Origin: JABDQZ01 sp050049775
Lineage (GTDB): Bacteria; Pseudomonadota; Gammaproteobacteria; Chromatiales; Chromatiaceae
Assembly (NCBI GenBank): GCA_050049775.1
Contig: JASFVP010000014.1
Location: forward strand, 1 to 64,000
Direction: 5' to 3'
DNA: 64,000 nt
In this document: positions 60,201-64,000 of the stretch, piece after piece
Position numbering within the stretch: the stretch's first letter is position 1
How the letters are laid out: each line of letters starts with the position of its first letter
Notes under the pieces: generated by a model
Database searches by the model: none
The model's input: the letters and a program-made list of their open reading frames with translations, nothing else
What the model was told of the DNA's origin: nothing
Position numbers and translations under genes: made by a program

Positions 60201-62282
60201 CGAGTCATCTATGTGTATGCGATGTTTGTGCACCACTGGAGCAATCACTGGTCGAGCCTGACACCCTGGTTTCGCAAAGGTATCGAGGCGGGTTACCAGT
60301 CGGGCGATCTGTTATATCTCGCCTACAGCGCCCAGGACTGCGTGATCTGGGACCCGACGCTGGACCTGGAAACGGCGCATCGATTGCACGCCAAGAATCT
60401 GGAAATCGTGCGCGAATGCGCCTATCAGGATTCACTGGATTCCGGCACTTTGTTTTTGCAGTTACAGCGCAACCTGCTCGGCCTGACTCATTCGCCAGAC
60501 ACCCTCAACGATGACAGTTTCGATGAAGCACAATGCCTGGCGGGCATGCGTGAGCGTCAGTTCATGACCGGCATTGCCAACTATCACATTTACAGCGCCG
60601 AAATCAGTTTGCTGTATGGCAACTACGAGCGCGCGCTTGAGCAGGTGCATGCCCAGGATGCGCTGATCAAGTCGGCGATGTCGCTGCCGCAACTGGTGCG
60701 TTTTTATATCGTCGCGTTCCTGACCCTGGCGACCCATTACCCGGACATGTCTGTCGACGAACAGGAAGTGACTTACCAACGACTGCAGAATGATCTCGCG
60801 CGCATGACACGCTGGGCGGATAACTGCGAAGAGAATTTTCGTCACCTGCAATACCTGATGGAAGCCGAGCTGCAACGACTCGGTGGTAAGCATGAGTCCG
60901 TTTTGCAACGTTATGACGCCGCCATTGATGCGGCACGCGAAAGCGGTTTTCTGCGCGACGAAGCAACGGCTTTTGAGCGGGCGGCACGTTATCTTCTGGT
61001 GCTGGGCCAGAGAAGGTCGGCGGAAGGTTATTTGCGCGGTGCCCATCGTGTTTACGACCGCTGGGGTGCTTATCGAAAGGTAAAACAACTGGAGCAGGAA
61101 TTCCCGCTATTGCGCGAGCTGGTTGCCGGTACGCAGGTTTCTTCCGGTCCCAGGGACATCGGTGATCTGGATCTGGCCTCGGTTATGAAAGCATCACGCG
61201 AGATTTCCGGTGAAATGGTACTGGACCGCTTGCTCAATACCACCATTGGTATCCTGCTGGAAAACGCCGGCGGTCAATGGGGTTGCCTGGTAGTTCGGCG
61301 CGACGGGCAATTAGCCGTGGAGGCCGCCGAGCTGCCACAAGACGGGTTGTCAACGGCCGACATGCCGGGACATTCACTGGTGCCATCTTTCGACGATGAA
61401 AAAGTACCTCTGCCGGTAACCCTGATCAGTCAGGTATTTCATAGCGGCGACGCCGTGGTGCTGCATGATGCGAGCCGACAGGGGCCGTTCGTGCAAGATC
61501 CTTACATGCTCAGGTTCCGGCCCACGTCGGTGCTGTGCGTACCCATCCAGCGCGAGCGCTTCGAAGGCGCGCTGTACATGGAAAACAATCTAGCCAGCAG
61601 TGTGTTCACCGAGGAAAGGGTCGAGATCATTCGCCTGCTGACAGCACAGGCAGCCGTTGCGATCGAAAATGCGCGCCTTTATGAACAGGTGCAGGATTAC
61701 TCCCGGACACTGGAACAAAAGGTGGCCGAACGTACCGATCGTCTGGAACAACTCAACCAGGAGTTGCAAAGCCTTGCCGACAGCGATGCGCTGACCCGCG
61801 TCGCCAACCGCCGCCGTGGCGACCTGTATCTGGAAGAAGTCTGGGCGCTGTTGCGCCGTGAGAAAGAGCCGCTTTCGCTCATCATGCTGGACGTGGACCA
61901 CTTCAAGGCTTTCAACGATAACTACGGTCACCAGGCCGGTGACGACTGCCTGGTCGCAGTGGCCGAAACGGTACGGGCGCAATTGCTGCGGCCCACCGAT
62001 ATGGTGGCGCGCTACGGCGGAGAAGAGTTCATGCTCATCCTGCCGAATACCGATCACAGTGGTGTCGCCATGGTCGCCGAGAAAGTCCGTAAGGCAGTCC
62101 AGGCAAGAGCAGTCCCGCATGCGCATTCTTCCATCAGCGAGGTGGTTACCGTGAGTATGGGCACGGCCACGGCAATTCCGGATGCCAAAGAAGGCCTGGA
62201 CCTGTTGCTGCGCGAAGCGGACATCGCCCTGTATCGGGCCAAACAGATGGGGCGCAACCAGGTGCAAGCTGCATCGGTGTAG
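57234..62282 (+). CDS. Pseudokinase-AAA ATPase-GAF-GGDEF signalling protein
   Basis: A giant protein of about 1682 residues. The frame is open from 57078, but GTG 57234 or TTG 57240 lies behind AGAGGAGG/GGAGG. Residues 8-260 are a PknK-type Ser/Thr kinase domain whose catalytic residues are lost: VALE (Lys to Glu37), HKA (Asp to Ala133) and GFG (Asp to Gly152). A STAND-like ATPase follows (YGRERELEELL, GYSGVGKSALVNE, VLFLDDLQWSD), then a long helical repeat region, a GAF domain (about 1320-1480) and an intact GGDEF domain (RYGGEEFMLIL with RPTD inhibitory site five residues earlier). It probably makes c-di-GMP in response to an unknown signal. Confidence 0.85.
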   Translation: MDLQLPGYEIDSVLCRAAGRVVYRARRLADDAQVALETLDAEYPDRQEVAVIRREAGITQRLADVDGVRKLHAVLPHGSGNLALVGDLYESSLQSHLADAGEAGLPLAESLEIALQLVRTLGGIHARDIVHKALSPANVLYDPASGAIALAGFGIASELDQERQAVQMPRRLEGPLPYMSPEQTGRMNRDLDYRSDYYSLGVLLFELLTGKTPFQADNLLGWVYSHISCLPPAPHEVNPKVPEAVSPIVLRLLAKNPEERYQSEEGLLHDLQHCADQLAAGRSLIPFELGQKDVVQKFLVPQSLYGRERELEELLGLFESAAAGQTEFCLVSGYSGVGKSALVNEIDRPLVRERGFLVQGKFDQFQHGEAYTALAATFRGLVQQVLAEPEEQVAQWRQRLLEALNPNAQLVVELVPELELIIGEQPEVAKLPPAEARNRLQLVLTAFLRVFAGEGHPVVLFLDDLQWSDAPTLALLRRLVTSHDLSHLLLIGAYRSNEVGVGHPLQLLLDDLQTQKNIRRLPVGELDRDSVACLVADALSRDAKDVRPLSDMLYDKTQGNPLFTNELLRQLYKEGAIALDPATGQWNWDLDAVRWSAVSNDVVEFMVDNLRRLPPATQQVLQLAACIGGSFDLQTLSAIYQQPVTKTAAALLPALKQQTVLPMHNDYRLVNEDTELLEVNPTYRFQHDRVQQAAYALIAEQQLQQVHYSVGRLMLQHAGETVPDERLIDIVGHLNEGRALIDSAEERLALAELNLRAGERAKYSAAYEAALDYLNIAAELLPADPWAETPALMKALAAETQQCAYLTGHIETADHWIEVLLEHSHTDLERSDILATRTRQYATLGRMDDSIRSAIQGLALIGVQFTEQPGDAEIAEERQRVEDNLGERGIPDLVDAPLVTDEATLTAMRLLMEIFPAAFLSGSGKLFPYLVLKAVNLSLRHGNCPETAFAYAAYGMLLCGELDEPATGYQYGKVGLAINERLDDLTLRARVIYVYAMFVHHWSNHWSSLTPWFRKGIEAGYQSGDLLYLAYSAQDCVIWDPTLDLETAHRLHAKNLEIVRECAYQDSLDSGTLFLQLQRNLLGLTHSPDTLNDDSFDEAQCLAGMRERQFMTGIANYHIYSAEISLLYGNYERALEQVHAQDALIKSAMSLPQLVRFYIVAFLTLATHYPDMSVDEQEVTYQRLQNDLARMTRWADNCEENFRHLQYLMEAELQRLGGKHESVLQRYDAAIDAARESGFLRDEATAFERAARYLLVLGQRRSAEGYLRGAHRVYDRWGAYRKVKQLEQEFPLLRELVAGTQVSSGPRDIGDLDLASVMKASREISGEMVLDRLLNTTIGILLENAGGQWGCLVVRRDGQLAVEAAELPQDGLSTADMPGHSLVPSFDDEKVPLPVTLISQVFHSGDAVVLHDASRQGPFVQDPYMLRFRPTSVLCVPIQRERFEGALYMENNLASSVFTEERVEIIRLLTAQAAVAIENARLYEQVQDYSRTLEQKVAERTDRLEQLNQELQSLADSDALTRVANRRRGDLYLEEVWALLRREKEPLSLIMLDVDHFKAFNDNYGHQAGDDCLVAVAETVRAQLLRPTDMVARYGGEEFMLILPNTDHSGVAMVAEKVRKAVQARAVPHAHSSISEVVTVSMGTATAIPDAKEGLDLLLREADIALYRAKQMGRNQVQAASV

Positions 62283-62346
62283 TTGCAGCCAAAAACACTG
62301 GTAGCACCAATAAAACAACAAAAACGATATTTCAGCCAAGGAGACA

Positions 62347-64000
62347 ATGATGACGACATCCACCTGGGACAGCCAACCCGAAAGCGGCGAATGGAACACG
62401 GCAGACAACTGGTCTTCGGACGCGGTACCCACCGTCAAGGCCACTTTTTCCGCTTCAAGCCAAACGGCAATCTGCTTTGCAGATAACAGCAACGCCACGG
62501 TAGACAGCATCGAATTTACCGACAACGCTTCTGCCTACAGCTTCAGCTTCGGTACTTGCGAGACACCGCCATTGACGATCAACGGGCAGGGCATCTTCAA
62601 TCGCTCCGGCAAGCAACAAAGCTTTGTGGTGGCCGCCACCAGCAGCGGCTACAAGAATCCGCAACTGCAATTCACCAATTCGGCAAAAGCCGGTGGTGAC
62701 GATATGTTTTACTGCGCCGGGCCGGTATCGGAACAGGGCTACGGCGGCGGGGTCATCTGCTTCCATGATCATTCCTCCGCCGAGTCCGCCTGCTTCAAGG
62801 TCTGGACCGGAGCCGCCACTCCGCCCAAACACAGCACCGTCGGCGGTGAGATCAGTTTCTGCGACAATTCAACTGCCAGCAACGCGACTTTCAAGATCTA
62901 CGGCACACTGGGTACCGATGGCGATACCTTTGCCAATGTGGTGTTCCACGATAACGCCACGGCGGACAACGCCACCTTCACCAATGTTGGCGGCACGGTT
63001 TCCGGCGGCGATGGTGGCAACACCCAGTTCTACGTCAACTCGACAGCCGCCTATGGCGTTTTCAACAACTGGGGCGGTACGCACGACAAGGCCAACGGCG
63101 GCGATGTTGCTTTCGATGCCACGGCCGACGGCGGTCACGGCCGTTTCTATAATCACGCGGCCAAAATCGCCGGTGCCTATGGCGGTGTGACCAGCTTCAA
63201 CAACAATCCACCGGATGTGTCCGCATCGGGCGCTACCGCCGGCCACGGTTCCTACTTCAACTACGGCGCACGCGAAGGCGAGCAGGGTGGAGGAGGGCAT
63301 ATCGAATTCAGCGCCAGATATGGCTCACCCACCGCAGCCAACGGTAACTTCGTCAACTACGGCAGCGCCATCGCCAGCAAATCCAGCGCCGGTCACACGA
63401 TCTTTTCGATCAATCTGCCAACCAGCTATTTCCCGACCGCTGGCAATGCCACCTTCTGGAACCATCCCGGAGTCAGCGAAGGCTGTGCCGCCGGCTATAC
63501 GGAATTCACGGTGTACGATAACGGTAACGATAGCGCAGGCAGCAATGTGCCCACGGCAGGTGAGGGCACGTTTTTCAACCTGGGCGGTTATGCCGCCAAT
63601 GCAACCGGCGGCTATACGGTATTCTCGGGCACATCGAGCGCTGGCAATGCCACATTGATCGCCTATGGTGGCAGCAACGGCGGATATGGCGGCCGGATCG
63701 TGTTCTACGGTGACGCTTCCGGCGGCACGGCAAAAGTCCATCTGTTCGGCAATGGCGAACTGGACATCGGCGACCACACCAAAGGCGTGACTATTGGATC
63801 GCTTGAGTTAACCGGAGGCGTCATCGCTATTCAGCTTGGCACTGATCCAACCAGTCTTACGGTAACAGGTGACCTGACCCTTAAGTCCGATCAAGCCAGT
63901 TTTTCCTTCTGGAAAAAAGATGGAGGTGGGTTCGAGTTCAACAAGGCTTATACGGTTCTCAGTAGTGCAAATCTTTCCAGCTTCACAGCAGATCAGTTCA
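62347..64000 (+). CDS. Beta-solenoid-like repeat protein, partial (runs off right edge)
   Basis: An open frame of at least 551 residues from ATG 62347 with GGAG-containing AAGGAGAC upstream. The sequence is Gly/Asn/Ala/Thr rich with a recurrent unit of about 20-28 residues that ends ATF-x-N or GYF-x-N (for example NATFTNVGG, NATFWNHPG, EGTFFNLGG) alternating with GGxTxF. This suggests parallel beta-helix or solenoid coils, as in autotransporter-like or adhesin-type proteins. No signal peptide is visible at this start. The gene lies 64 bases after the GGDEF protein and may be its partner. The C-terminus, needed to name its export route, is outside the window. Confidence 0.75.
   Translation, partial: MMTTSTWDSQPESGEWNTADNWSSDAVPTVKATFSASSQTAICFADNSNATVDSIEFTDNASAYSFSFGTCETPPLTINGQGIFNRSGKQQSFVVAATSSGYKNPQLQFTNSAKAGGDDMFYCAGPVSEQGYGGGVICFHDHSSAESACFKVWTGAATPPKHSTVGGEISFCDNSTASNATFKIYGTLGTDGDTFANVVFHDNATADNATFTNVGGTVSGGDGGNTQFYVNSTAAYGVFNNWGGTHDKANGGDVAFDATADGGHGRFYNHAAKIAGAYGGVTSFNNNPPDVSASGATAGHGSYFNYGAREGEQGGGGHIEFSARYGSPTAANGNFVNYGSAIASKSSAGHTIFSINLPTSYFPTAGNATFWNHPGVSEGCAAGYTEFTVYDNGNDSAGSNVPTAGEGTFFNLGGYAANATGGYTVFSGTSSAGNATLIAYGGSNGGYGGRIVFYGDASGGTAKVHLFGNGELDIGDHTKGVTIGSLELTGGVIAIQLGTDPTSLTVTGDLTLKSDQASFSFWKKDGGGFEFNKAYTVLSSANLSSFTADQF

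Noticed and set aside
61590..62525. 311-codon minus-strand frame opposite the GGDEF domain
   Set aside because: It is antisense to an intact GGDEF domain and continues into the next gene without protein-like features.

Overview
The window reads as the chromosome of a gammaproteobacterium of moderate GC content, probably a sulfur oxidiser related to the Chromatiales. The evidence is a complete yceD-rpmF-plsX-fabHDG-acpP-fabF-pabC-mltG-tmk-holB-pilZ-tatD block in the gammaproteobacterial order, a sulfur-globule-type Gly/Trp/Pro repeat protein, multiheme c-type cytochromes, and a metE/metR pair. No rRNA, complete tRNA or CRISPR array was seen.

Region 1 (1-5.93 kb) is the right end of an integrated element, all on the minus strand: a P4-type tyrosine integrase, two small AlpA-like HTH proteins, an orphan, a primase-polymerase/helicase, an origin-like inverted-repeat region, a coiled-coil protein and an acidic protein that runs off the left edge. 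The element may end at a tRNA-Ser-like 3' fragment (5919-5929), but this is weakly supported.

Region 2 (5.99-21.0 kb) is core chromosome. It holds maf (yceF-like), a Na+-pumping oxaloacetate decarboxylase (oadGAB) placed between maf and yceD, then the fatty-acid/cell-envelope/replication operon, in which several genes overlap by 1-8 bases. yceD has a near-consensus promoter only about 10 bases before its start codon.

Region 3 (21.0-29.6 kb) holds a convergent long-chain acyl-CoA ligase, a conserved hypothetical, the sulfur-globule-like protein, and a heptaheme lipoprotein cytochrome followed by a parvulin isomerase and a TlpA-like thioredoxin.

Region 4 (29.6-47.7 kb) looks like a phosphate-starvation secretion locus. 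A Tat-type PhoX phosphatase, the eleven-gene type II secretion operon gspCDEFGHIJKLM and a secreted glycerophosphodiester phosphodiesterase each have 7-4-7 Pho-box repeats upstream. They are followed by a diheme protein and a second, Sec-type PhoX-like protein. The three secreted enzymes share a segment rich in His, Trp, Lys and Arg that lies outside the catalytic domain.

Region 5 (47.9-64.0 kb) holds divergent metE/metR, a phospholipase C/acid phosphatase-family protein with an N-terminal repeat domain, a REP-like hairpin, two possible small membrane proteins, a clear bacterial DNase II homologue, a gamma-glutamylcyclotransferase-like protein, an MBL-like protein, a 1682-residue pseudokinase-AAA-GAF-GGDEF protein, and the start of a beta-solenoid-like repeat protein cut by the right edge.
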